Positions 36,909 through 47,967 of a stretch of 64,000 bases of DNA are shown piece by piece; positions within the stretch are counted from its first letter, which is position 1, and the number at the start of each line of letters is the position of its first letter. This DNA is from Myrica gale (taxonomy: Eukaryota; Streptophyta; Magnoliopsida; Fagales; Myricaceae): NCBI GenBank assembly GCA_963930655.1, contig OZ005610.1:26622501-26686500 (forward strand), read 5' to 3'. The notes below the pieces were generated by a model, which ran no database searches, had not been told where the DNA came from, and was given only the letters and a program-made list of their open reading frames with translations. The translations under genes were made by a program, and so were the position numbers.

Positions 36909-37400
36909 TGTTGTGTTACTTGGTTCAGCCCGCCAAAAGGAATTCTCACTTGACCATATAGTCTCCCAGGAAGAGTCCTCGAGGGTTTAAACTCTTAACC
37001 GAACATGTGATCCAGATCTATATGTGCGGATTCGATCAATACCTATAAACTCGAGATTCAATAAAGACCCACGTATTCGAAAGCTCTATCTCTCCTAATA
37101 AAGTTCCTTGATTTATCTCGGAAAGAGATTTTACTTTTAAAAGCTTTGCGACTCTTAGATCTATATAAGAATCAAAGTACTCTTCTTTATGATAGGCTAA
37201 ATTTCATTCTCTAAGAAAAAAACTTCTTTTTGAAATCTAACTTGGCCGTTAGAGACTTGATCTGAGGTCTCTTCACCTCGGTGATTATTGCAGGATTGAT
37301 TGACTCCCGGTTTGTGGTGATTCTTGACATTATTAGATTCGAAAGCAAATTGCAGAGGTTTAGCAAGGATTTAATAAACTCGGGCGAGAGGGTGATGACA
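36909..37400. repeat. Possible solo-LTR-like fragment (fossil, Gypsy type?)
   Basis: The right part has the layout often seen at the 3' end of plant Gypsy LTRs: an A/T-rich promoter-like part followed by TTGGCCGTTAGAGACTTGAT and TTATTGCAGG. TG and CA ends at 36909 and near 37400 are only approximate. No coding parts or target duplication found. Old if real. Confidence 0.25.
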
Positions 37401-37573
37401 TGAAAAGGCAGGAAGTTGGTGCCAACACTTCGTTTCCGCTAATTTAAGATAAGTGTAATAGTTAATGTAAAACTGCTCCTACAGTACCAAAGGTAATATA
37501 TTACATGAATGAAGTTTGATGTGATCAAATTAGCTAATCACTAGTGGAGTCAATGTGTGACAAATTATATATA

Positions 37574-37968
37574 GGGATAAATACACTTTGCCCCCTTGTC
37601 TTTGGGGTCATTTACACTTTACACCCCGATATTTTATTTTTGATACATTGGTCCCATTATCTTTGACATTTTTGCAATCTGGATCCTATACCCGATTTTG
37701 GCCGTCGAAATTGACGAATTCTGTTAAACATTTACACATTGCCCCCTTATCTTCGGGGGTATGTACATATTGCTCCCCTTATCTTTGGAGACATTTACAC
37801 ATTGCACCCCACTTTTTAACTGAATCCGTCTAAATTAATGGACAATTTGAGTACGGAGTCCATATTGAAAAAATGTGTAAGTTAAAGGGTTCAATGTGTC
37901 AAAAATAATACATCGGGGTGCAAAGTGTAAATGAACCTAAAGATAAGGGTGCAAAGTGTATTTATCCC
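37574..37968. repeat. Inverted-repeat MITE, 395 bp, with near 9-bp target duplication
   Basis: The left end begins GGGATAAATACACTTTGC and the right end is its inverse. Arms of about 55 bp match with few changes. The flanks are TTATATATA (37565-37573) and TTATATAAT (37969-37977), seven matching bases in order, which fits a 9-bp Mutator-like duplication. The interior repeats the terminal word ATTTACACNTTGCNCCCC several times in both orientations. Confidence 0.7.
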
Positions 37969-37977
37969 TTATATAAT

Positions 37978-38286
37978 TGTAGGAGTAGTTGGCATCATAA
38001 CCAATATGGTTATTTCTTAATTAGGGTCTATAAAGTAAAGGCGCAACCTCATATATTATATTTAATATTTTGTTCACAACAGGTCGAACGGACCTTGGGT
38101 TGGACAATTCACCAAGTTCAGGCTTGGATCTTCAAGCAGACTGTAGTTGGGTTGGGTTTCTCGCCTCATACCATGGGCCGGCCGAGCCACCGCATTCATA
38201 ACTCAGAATCTCAGATGAGACAGATGTAACAGATCCATACTCCCCCTCCCACCCCCTCCGAGATCCCACCCAAATCGGAAACTGAA
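37978..38286 (+). other. TRAPPC11 upstream region
   Basis: Short spacer between the MITE and the TRAPPC11 start. It should hold the core promoter and 5' UTR. The MITE therefore sits within about 320 bp of the start codon. Confidence 0.5.
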
Positions 38287-41200
38287 ATGGAAGACTACCC
38301 AGAGGAGTTGAGGACGCCACCGGTGAGTCTGATATCGCTGGTGGGTTGTCCCGAGCTTCACGCCTCCATATCCAAGCACCTTCACTCGGAGCAGCCTCCC
38401 CTCAACACCCTCGCTCTACCTGACTTCTCTAAGATCTCTCTTTTCTCTAAGACCCCCAAAGACGATGATCCTTCTCGTGCACATCTAGGTGGCATCTTGA
38501 AGAGGGATTGGCTGCTCAAGCACCGCACTAGGGTTCCCTCCGTACTCGCCGCTCTTTTCTCTCACGATCAGCTCTCCGGCGACCCCGCCCAGTGGCTCCA
38601 GGTCTGCTCCCTCCTCGATCAACTCAAAGCCGTCGTTCGTCCCCGTAACATCAAACTTCTTCTTGTTGTGCTGGTGCCGCATGGAGGTCAAGACTCCTCA
38701 TTTCGAATTCGAATAGCGAATTAGATCCACTCTTCTTTCTTTCTGCAAGTTAGTGTGTAATTGGTTGATCCATTTTGCAGGTGACATCGGGGAAGATCGA
38801 ATGCTTGCTCTCCGCAAGCGTGCCGAATTGGATTCCAAGTATGTCGTCATCTTTACGACGGACGAGCACTCCGAGCTCAAACAGTCCCTCACCAGGCTGG
38901 GATCCGCTTTGGCAGAACTGGCCAATACATACTACAGGGATGAAGGAAAACGGATTAAATTGCGTATTGAAAAGAAGACCTTTAATTCTTCTAATATTGA
39001 GTTGCACATTCGCTATTGCTTCAAAGTAAGAGCGCCTTTTTGGGCCTTTTATTATTACTTGCTCTAGAATAATCACTGTTTTCCCTTGTGCATATAGATT
39101 TCTAAACACTCTTTACTTTTTGTCACGAGAATCGGTAGGTCGCCGTGTATGCAGAGTTCCGAAGAGATTGGGTTGAGGCTTTGAGGTTTTATGAGGATGC
39201 CTATCATACACTGCGAGAGGTGCTTTCACAGTTCACTTTCACTCTGCGTCCACTTTCATCGTCCCAAAACTAGACATTCATTTATGACTTTGCCTGCCAT
39301 GACTTTTGGCGATTACAGATGGTCGGGACATCGAAAAGGTTGCCGCCAATTCAACGATTAGTGGAGATAAAAACTGTTGCAGAGCAATTGCACTTCAAGA
39401 TATCAACTTTGTTATTCCATGGCGGAAAGGTAGGGGAAGCTGTTACGTGGTTTTGCCGGCACAATGCTTCGTATAGAAGGCTGGTCGGATCCCCAGAAGC
39501 CGTATTTATTCACTGGGAGTGGATGAGTAGACAGTTTTTGGTATTTGCTGAGTTGCTGGACAAAAGTTCAGCAGCCGTTAAAAATATTTCATCTCTTGAC
39601 TTAACGACTACTGATAGACCCTTGACGGAGTGGGAATCTCGTCCACCCTATTACTATCAGGTGAGAACAATTTTCTTTTACCTTCCTACTATCTTCAAGT
39701 TATACTTCTGTTTTCATATGTGCATGTGGAAGTAAAATAAAACATACCAGATGATTGAAAAGACTTACCTCCTCAGATTGCAATTGTTTTTGGTTGTGTT
39801 TATCCATCAGACCTGTTAGGATGGGTCCCTCCTCTTATCTTTTGATACCCCTATTAAATCTTCAATTGCTTTACCTTTTTCATAGATTACCACCCTGTTC
39901 CCTTCTCTTTATCTTTTTATTTTTAATTTTTTTTAAGAAGTTTATTTATGTTGGCCGAATCTAGCTATTCCCTCACAACAGCAACATCACGAAAACCCTT
40001 TTTTTCTGACTAGAATCTCAAATTTAATCTGGAGACAGTTAGCTGCTCACTACTTAAGGGAGAAGAGATCTTCTTTTGAACTTGCACTGTCAATGTCAGA
40101 AACTGCTAATGAGATGGATAATAGTGCTGAATCCGTGGTACCTTCAACCTATGTGGGCCAGTTTGCTCGACTACTCGAGCAAGGGGATGAATTTGCTATG
40201 AAGTCGTAAGTCTTGACAAATGATACCCAGAAAACGTACATTATTCTACTTTTATTAAGCTTGACATTTTTTCATCCTTTTCCTCAGTCTCACTGATGAA
40301 GAGTATATCCAGCATGCTGTTGCGGAAGGGAAAAGGTTTCAAGATTCCTTTGAAATAATTGCTTTGCTGAAAAAATCTTATGAATCTTACAGTAACCTCA
40401 AAGCCCAGAGGATGGTCTCCTTTTGTGGATTCCAGATGGCCAAAGAATATTATGCTGTGGGTGAATTTGATAATGCGAAACAGCTATTTCACGATATTGC
40501 AAATCTTTACAGACAAGAGGGATGGGTCACTTTGCTGTGGCAAGTCCTGGGTTACTTGCAAGAGTATGCACGGAAACATGGTACAGTGAATGAATTTATA
40601 GAGTACTCACTTGAAATGGCTGCCCTACCAGTATCATCAGGCACTGATATCCAGTCTTTAAGATTTAAAGAATGTGGTCCAGCTGGTGCTGCAAGTCTGG
40701 CACAGAGAGAAGTAATACACAGGGAGATTTTTGGGCTTGTCAGTGGAGAATCAGAGCTGTTATCAGTTGAGAGCAATAATTGTCTCAAAATAGCTGTAGA
40801 TAATCCACTTCACCTTGAAATTGATCTTGTCAGTCCACTTAGATTGGTGCTTCTTGCTTCAGTTGCATTTCATGAACAGACGATCAAACCCGGTGCATCC
40901 ACCTTGATTACATTATCATTGCTATCACAATTACCCCTTACATTTGAAATTAATCAATTAGAAGTGCAATTCAATCAATCTGATTGTAACTTCATCATTA
41001 TGAGTGCCCAAAGTCCTCCTTTAGGTGCTACAGCTGATGATAATCAAGGTCGCCGAGTAGAGAATTCTTCTTCTTTGACACTAGCTACAAACAAATGGCT
41101 ACGGTTGACGTATGACATCAAATCTGGTAAATCTGTTATCTTATCTGGATTTTTTCTAGTGTTTTGGTTGTATGGTATGTTGAATATATTAAATGGGAAA

Positions 41201-43095
41201 AGCTTGGGCCGGGGGGGGGGGGTGTTGAATTAGCAACTATGATCCATCCTATATCTTTCTTCTCTTTTGCAACTTATTTGTTTGGCAATGATATATTGGA
41301 TTCAGTTAGTTTTGTTTGAATGGCTCATTCTTAAACCATGTAAGTGATTGCATGAATTGTGCAGCTTCCACACTGGTTCTTCCAGAAAAATAATTGAAAT
41401 AATTTACTCCATTCTATTGCCAGGTTTACCTGTGATCCCGTTTAAGGACTTGCTTCCCTTCCCACCCCCCCTTTTCTCTTTCTTCTCCTTCTAGAAGTAG
41501 GCCCTACCTGCAGTGTCATTTTTTCATGGAATTGATTCTATCGTCATTGTCTTGACTATGTTCCATCTCTCTTATGTCGTATTTGTTAATAAAACTTCTT
41601 GGCTCATTCAGATCAAAGTGGAAAGCTTGAATGCATATCTGTTGTTGCAAAAATGGGGCCCCACTTCACAATCTGTTGCAGAGCTGAAAGTCCAGCTTCA
41701 ATGGAAGATTTACCACTTTGGAAGTTTGAAGAACGTGTAGAGACATCTCCAACCAAGGATTTTGCACTAGCATTCACTGGTCAGAGAGCTATCCAGATTG
41801 AAGAACCAGACCCGCAAGTGGACCTTAATATAGGTGCTTCTGGCCCTGCATTTGTTGGAGAGAGCTTCATAGTACCTGTTACCCTGGTCTCTGTTGGCCA
41901 TGCAATCTATTCTGGTGAGTTGAAAATTAATCTGGTGGATGTAAGAGGAGGTGGCTTGTTTAGTCCGAGAGAAATGGAACCGTACTCTATGGATAGCCAT
42001 CATGTTGAGCTTCTTGGCATTTCTGGACCAGAAGGGGAGGATGAAACTCAACTTGGCATGGACGAAATAAAACAAATTCAGAAGTCTTTTGGATTGGTTT
42101 CTGTTCCATTTCTGAAATGTGGAGAATCGTGGTCCTGCAAACTAGAAATCAAGTGGCATCGACCCAAACCAGTAATGCTTTTTGTATCACTGGGCTATTC
42201 TCCGCATAGCAATGAAACGAATGCCCGAAAAGTTAATGTCCACAAAAGCTTGCAGATTGAAGGAAAGACTGCTATTGTACTAAGCCATCGGTTTATGATG
42301 CCATTTCGGCAGGACCCGTTGTTGCTTTCAAGGATCAAACCAGTCCCTGATTCTGATCAGCCAGCATCACTGGCTCTTAAAGGAACAAGTATACTCATTG
42401 TTAGTGCTAAGAACTCTGCTGACGTGCCATTGCAATTACTATCCATGTCTCGTGAAGAGGATAATGAAGGCATTGGGAGGTCGTGCTCCATGCAACATGA
42501 AGGTGAAGATCTTCTAGAACCTGCCCTTCTTGTGTCAGGAGAAGAGTTCAAGAAGGTTTTTACAATCATTTCTGATGGAAATTCTTCAAAGCTTAGTTTA
42601 GGTACTTTGTGTGTAAAATGGATGAGGGATTCTGGGACTCGAGAGCAATCTTGTTCCACAGCAGCTTCAGTTTTGACTAAACAAACCCTTCCTGAGTTAG
42701 ATGTGGAGTCACCTCCTCTGGTTGTGAGTTTGGACTGTCCCCCTTATGCCATCCTTGGTGATCCCTTCACATACTTTGTCAAAATTCAGAATCAAACACA
42801 ATTGCTTCAAGAGATCAAATTCTCGTTGGCAGATGCACAAAGTTTTGTGTTATCTGGCTCTCACAATGACACGGTGTTTGTTCTTCCGAAATCTGAGCAT
42901 ATACTGAGTTACAAGCTTGTACCACTTGCCTCCGGTGTCCAACAGTTGCCCAGATTTACCATGACCTCAGTAAGATACTCAGCTGGATTTCAACCTTCCG
43001 TTGCTGCATCTGGGATATTCGTGTTTCCCTCGAAACCTCATTTCAAGGTGGCTGATGCGGGAGTCAGGAGGATGGAATCCCTTGTGGCTGAATGA
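38287..43095 (+). CDS. TRAPPC11: Trafficking protein particle complex subunit 11 (TRAPPC11), complete
   Basis: Subunit of the TRAPP tethering complex in ER-Golgi and trans-Golgi traffic. Coding exons are 38287-38686, 38781-39025, 39139-39219, 39319-39660, 40039-40205, 40288-41126 and 41612-43095. All phases close, giving 1185 residues, close to what I recall for Arabidopsis At5g65950. The foie-gras type N-terminal half includes GEDRMLALRKRAELDSKYV, FRRDWVEALRFYEDAYHTLR, VAEQLHFKISTLLF, WVTLLWQVLGYLQEYAR and FKECGPAGAASLAQREVIHR. The C-terminal half is the beta-rich gryzun-like region. The start at 38287 (MEDYPEELRTPPVSLISLVG) fits the conserved N-terminus. A putative poly(A) signal AATAAA lies at 43352-43357. 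No breaks are seen. A G run (about 41211-41221) lies inside intron 6. Confidence 0.95.
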
Positions 43096-44179
43096 ATCCC
43101 AACCGTCTTATATTTGGAGAAGAAAAAAGTAACCTGTCTGAGAGGACGCAATAGCAGGAGTGTTGGAGGCATGTTGGTAAGTCAAGTCTTGGACTGATCG
43201 TTGGATGATTGGGCCCCCACTTGTGCAGGGGCTCAAAATCAAAAGGGAAAACTATTAAAAATGCAGTTTCTGTTTGTTACAATTAGTCAAGTACTGCTTG
43301 TGATTCAGGGAGATCTCTGTATCACAGTTGGAGGGTTTTATCTGCAAAAGAAATAAATGATCGGAGAAATCTCTGTGGAAGGGTTGATTAATATTTTGCA
43401 TACATACTTCGGAAGTCTAGGATGTGAAAAAGAAGTATTTACTATAGGGTACGCGGTAAGGCTTCTCGTTTAAATATAGGAGTGTTGGTAGTACTAGCTT
43501 GGTGGGTTAGCAGATGCTATGGCAGTACGAGCTCAGTGGTTAAGAAGTGGTTCTAGCTGACAAAAAAGGGGCCGGCATTGATGCATTGGTCGTGAGGTAG
43601 CAGGGAAAACAATGGACGCCTTGTCTGAGGTTTATGGAATCCTTGCCCAAAAAATTGGTTCTGGGATTTGGTGGGTGTTTAGCGCTCGTGGTGAACTGGT
43701 AACTATTTAGTGGCATTGTTCTCGTCTTGGCTTTTTGTTTTTGGGGAAAAGTCACGTTAAACTACTAAAGTAATCTCATAGGGGTTCTAATTACTTCCTT
43801 TGACACATTGAGCCTAAATTCAGTTTGCAAGGATGAGGATTTCAAGGTTAGATCTTTGGAGGATTCCAAAGATCTAACCAATGGGATTAGTTCTATAGGC
43901 ATATTGAGTCACAAGAAATACCTTGCATAGCATAGTGTAGGCCAAGAGTTTGATTTTCACTTTTATGATGATTCCTTTGCGGTTAGGCTTTGGAAATTTG
44001 TGATGGATAAGGTATAAACACATGTAATCTATAATTTTAGTGACAATTTATGCTTGCCACTAGGTAAGAGATAATGGTTGTATTATCACTTTTAAGTATT
44101 ATATTGAATATAAAAAATAAAAATAAAAAAGGAACATTATCTATATTGGTTAGTGAAGAATCTCATTACAGTTCAAAGT
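43096..44179. other. TRAPPC11 3' UTR and intergenic DNA
   Basis: 3' UTR with AATAAA at 43352-43357, then AT-rich intergenic sequence. Short frames have no domain. No gene called. Confidence 0.5.
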
Positions 44180-44261
44180 GCGATTTTACCATTTACTTGA
44201 GCATCTTAAAATGGTAGAATAGATCTTACTTCAGGATCGCCCTCGGTGGTCAGTTTCCCAT

Positions 44262-47025
44262 CTTTTTTTTTTTTTTAGTCAGAACAAGTAAAGGACATTA
44301 TTGCTGGTCTAAAAAGAAAAACATCATGGGGGATCTGATCCCTCGTACAGCAAGGTGAGTTTTTTTAATTGCTCCCGGTTAGGGGGTAGCCTCCAGAATT
44401 AATGCTGGATGCAGCCCAATGAGCTAGGAGGTGCACTAAGCTATTAGCACCTCTGTTCACATGAACGACTTTCCATCTACAAATACCTTTAAGGCATTTA
44501 TGAATCGCAGCAACTGTGTCATGAATTCTCCGTTCAGATCTCTGTGGGTATTGACGAATTGCGTTCATCACCTGCAAGGAGTCACCTTCGAGGATGATAT
44601 TCGAACAGCCCAGCTTATAAGCCTCCTTAACCCCTACCAGAGCTGCTTCTGCTTCTCCTTCTAAAGGACCTCCTGGTGCACATTTTTTCCACTGCTGTAC
44701 CTATGACCTTCCCCAAATCATTTCGCACAATAGCAGCCGCAACAGAAAATTCCTTTCGTACAGCCACATCAACATTAATCTTGACAGTATCAGCCGGGGG
44801 TGGTTTCCAGGACCGTAATTGCATCTCCCCCTTCTTTAAAGCCCAAGCTAACAGATGTTCTTCACTAATTCTTTTGACTTTCTTTACCAAAAGGAGCGGA
44901 TCACACTGGTCTTAATTATGGACAACATTGTTATGTGAAATCCAGAGCAGATCTATGGTATTTGCTGCAAAAAGCTGAAAATGGTGTTGCTCTTCCAATG
45001 GTATGCCCAATGTTTGGGACGGGTGAATAATCTTTGCTACCCAATTTGCGACAGAGTCATGGCTAAAAACAGTGATATCCATGGGCCATGGAGATTCCCT
45101 CCATAAAATCCGACTCGCTGGGCATTCCAGTAGGATGTGATGGGTTGTCTCCACAAAACCCTCACATAATCCTTTTTTTTTTCTTGATCATGCTCCAACT
45201 AAGAGCCGAAATACAACCAAAACCAGGCGATAAATCACCGGCAGGATCCAATGAAGGATCGGGACAACCGCTATATGCTCCTTGCACAGCAGAGGGAGCG
45301 GCGGCCGGACTAGGTAGACGCAGCTACCAGGACCTTAGAAGCCAGTAAATAGAGCACAACAGCCCGGTTACAAGCCCACACAAGGGCCGAAAAGATCCAC
45401 AACGGAGCAGACAAAAGCCCACGCAGGGGCCAGACAACCAAACCAGAAACCCAAAACAAAAAACAACAAACCAAAAACAACCAACACCAGACAACCAAAA
45501 ACCAAAGACGGAGGCGGCACCACCACGGACGAGCGGAAAACAAAACAGCAGCCGGAAGAGGAGCCAAAGCCACGCGCGTGAGAGCCACGCGCGCGCGTGG
45601 GCCGGAAGAGACACCGCGCGTGGGGCGCCACGCGGCGGCCAAATGACGCCGGTCCGGAGTCGTTGAACTCGTCGGGAGGAGCAGATGGCGTTGAGCATGT
45701 TCGTGACCACCGCAGGCGAGGAGAACACCCGGGATCTACCACCCAGCTTCCGAACAAAAGAGAGAGAGAGGGGGAAAGGGAGAAAGAGAGGAGGAAGAAA
45801 GAAGAGAGGGAGGGGAGGAAGAAGAAGAGGGGGGAAACCGGGGGAGGAGCCGGCGCCAAGGAGGGAGAAAGCTCTACTAAGGGGGTGGGGAAAGTTCTAG
45901 AGAGAGGGGAGAGCCTCTCTCTCTAGAACACGTGGGTTTTTTAAGCGAATTAGAGTTAAACCCTCACATAATCCACACTGCAGGTTCTCTTCCTCCTGGA
46001 TAGCCAGTCGGTCAGCAATTTTTCCTCGCGTTGGCCAATGTCCCACACCACCTTCCAAAGCAGTAATTTGAGATGCTCATGCATCTTAAGTTGCCATAGT
46101 TCAGTCCAGGATAGTGCTTCAAAGGGATTAACCATACTAGTTCGCCGCCGAACAAGTTTTTTATTCATGGATTTCACCGAGAAAGGCCCCGTGTTCTCCA
46201 ATGCCCAAATCACTTCATCCTTTCTCTCTTCTGTTGGAATCTTGAGCTTAAGAATTTGATCCACTGAGCGCCTTGTAAATAAGTATCGGATCTTTTGCTC
46301 ATCCCATCTACTCTCCAAGGGAATTAGTAAATTTGCCACCCGAAGGTTCTCATCAACTTCAATGTTCTGGTCGCGTGGAGTGGGTTTGAATTGCGGACAA
46401 TCTCCAAGCCATGGATCCTGCCAGACTAGAATGTCTTTACCATTCCCCAGCATAAAACACATTCCAGCCTTTAAATTATGTTTAACTTTACAGATGCTCC
46501 TCCAGATCCATGATGAATTATGAACTGCCTCCACCTCCCAGAAATTTTTATTCCTGAGATACTTTCCCCTAAGCAACTGGACCCATAGACTATCTTCATT
46601 CTTCACAACCTTCCACGCAAGCTTGGAAACTAAAGCCTCATTAATCTCCTTCATTAACCGGGTACCTAGACCTCCTACACTCCTAGGTTGGCAGATGGAA
46701 TCCCAACCTTTTAGTGCTAGATGCCTCTTCTTCCCATCGCTCATACCCCACCAAAAATTCTTTGCAAGCCTGTCAAACTCCAGACATGTATTCTTGGGCA
46801 AGGCAAAAAAACTCATGGGGTAAGTCGGAATGGCAGCCACAACAGCTTTAATTAATGTTGTTCGTCCAGCTTGGGAGAGCACCTTCGCCTTCCAACCCGA
46901 TATTTTCCTAGCTAGCTTCTCTTTTAGGTCATCTACTGCTCGAGATTTTGCACGAGGTATGAGAAGAGGAAGCCCAAGATGTTTGGCTTTAGCAGGGAGT
47001 TTTTTCAATTCCAGGAGCTCCATTA
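44262..47025 (-). mobile_element. 5'-truncated L1-type LINE with 15-bp target duplication
   Basis: Minus-strand element about 2.0 kb long without the nested insert. It begins inside the reverse transcriptase C-terminal region (HLGLPLLIPRAKSRAVDDLK, then LAKNFWWGMSDGKKRHLALK) and continues through zf-RVT (CGLCEGFVETTHHILLEC) and RNase H (KINVDVAVRKEF, REAN-like NRGANSLVHLLAHWAA). It ends in a poly(A), read as the T run at 44263-44276. The target duplication TGGTCAGTTTCCCAT occurs at 44247-44261 and 47026-47040. At least one frameshift and a later 785-bp insertion disrupt it. It landed in an older LINE remnant. Confidence 0.9.
45173..45957 (-). mobile_element. Polyadenylated retroposon, copy B, with 17-bp target duplication
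   Basis: A 785-bp insertion on the minus strand inside the LINE at 44262-47025. The 17-bp duplication AAACCCTCACATAATCC lies at 45156-45172 and 45958-45974. The T run at 45173-45180 is its poly(A) tail. Near its 5' end is a strong hairpin with TTCTAGAGAGAG / CTCTCTCTAGAA arms (45894-45929), followed by a CT-rich leader, a GC-rich middle and a T/G-rich 3' half. No conserved protein is encoded. It is related to copy A at 4078-4576. Its movement by LINE enzymes is inferred from the tail and long duplication. Whether it is a LINE leader derivative or a retroposed transcript is open. Confidence 0.85.
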
Positions 47026-47234
47026 TGGTCAGTTTCCCATGTCAATAGATCTGGCTAATGAACTCGCTCACGGGGTGGCAAAATGGGCAGTTCAAGTAGG
47101 AATTTGTGGAAACATTTATGTGTCTTGCATTCCTTTTGATTTGCCGTCTGGTGATAATCCTCTTTTCCCCCTTTCATGTGTTCCTTCCTGCCTTCCTGCT
47201 TAGTGTTTGTTTCGAACGCGGTATTTTCCTATTT

Positions 47235-47546
47235 GGTTAATGCCCTTTTTAGTCCCTAGGTTTTGGGGCGGTACTCGTTTTAGTCCCTAGGTTTTATTTT
47301 TGTTCAAAACAGTCCCTAGGTTATTTACGTTTGTCTTTTTAGTCCAATTCCGTCACTCTCGAGCCCAGTCAGCTAACGGTGTGACACGTCACACCGTTAG
47401 CTGACTGGGCTCGGGAGTGACGGAATTGGACGGAAGGACTAAAAAGACAAACGTAAATAACCTAGGGACTGTTTTGAACAAAAATAAAACCTAGGGACTA
47501 AAACGAGTACCGCCCCAAAACCTAGGGACTAAAAAGGGCATTAACC
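47235..47546. repeat. Foldback element, 312 bp, near-perfect palindrome
   Basis: The left arm starts GGTTAATGCCCTTTTTAGTC and the right arm is its inverse. The arms (about 150 bp each) meet at a central GACACGTC. I count one substitution and one short indel of about 8-9 bases (a TTCCGTCCA-like insertion in the right arm) between them. The arms carry three repeats of TAGTCCCTAGGTT. No coding. The flanks TTCCTATTT and CTTAGTTAT do not match, so the target duplication is unresolved. Confidence 0.75.
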
Positions 47547-47662
47547 CTTAGTTATATTATATTTGCCTAGGAAAAGAAAAGAAAAGAGCATCTTAACAAC
47601 TCGGAGAAGGAAAGTGAGAATGTGGCGCATATTTACCTGAACTTTCCGTCTTTTTATATATT

Positions 47663-47967
47663 GGTCATGTTCGTTTTCACTATTTTCTCAGGATTCTAAG
47701 TATATTCACAAATCTACCACCGAACATATTCAGAATTTAAACACAAACATCAATACATTTTACAAAATCTCCAACAATTTTTAAATTTTTTATTCAACAT
47801 AAATTTTCTCTCTATACTTTTTTGCATAACTCTAATACTTTTTTATTAAACAATTAGATCAAATCATTTCTCTCTCCACTTTTCACAAACACCAATAAAA
47901 TACTATTCAACATAAAAATTCACAACTTCTCTAAAATCCTACATTTTTACTCAAAACGAACATAACC
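47663..47967. repeat. MITE, 305 bp
   Basis: The left end reads GGTCATGTTCGTTTTCAC and the reverse complement of the right end reads GGTTATGTTCGTTTTGAG. Both are followed by a TNAGGATTNTAAG block about 20 bp in. AT-rich, non-coding interior. No matching flanks found. Confidence 0.6.

Larger units (their letters stand above)
44180..47202 (+). mobile_element. Older plus-strand LINE 3' remnant, split by a later LINE
   Basis: The two outer parts (about 44180-44246 and 47026-47202) belong to one plus-strand LINE RNase H tail. The left part reads ILLQDRPRWSVSHV. The right part carries NELAHGVAKWAVQVG. Between them sits the minus-strand LINE 44262-47025, flanked by duplicated TGGTCAGTTTCCCAT. The frame of the remnant is shifted just after the insertion point, so it was already, or has since become, non-coding. 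Confidence 0.65.

Noticed and set aside
45368-45926. Long open frames on both strands
   Set aside because: They sit in GC/CT-rich sequence of the retroposon copy B. The predicted proteins are low-complexity and differ in every frame.
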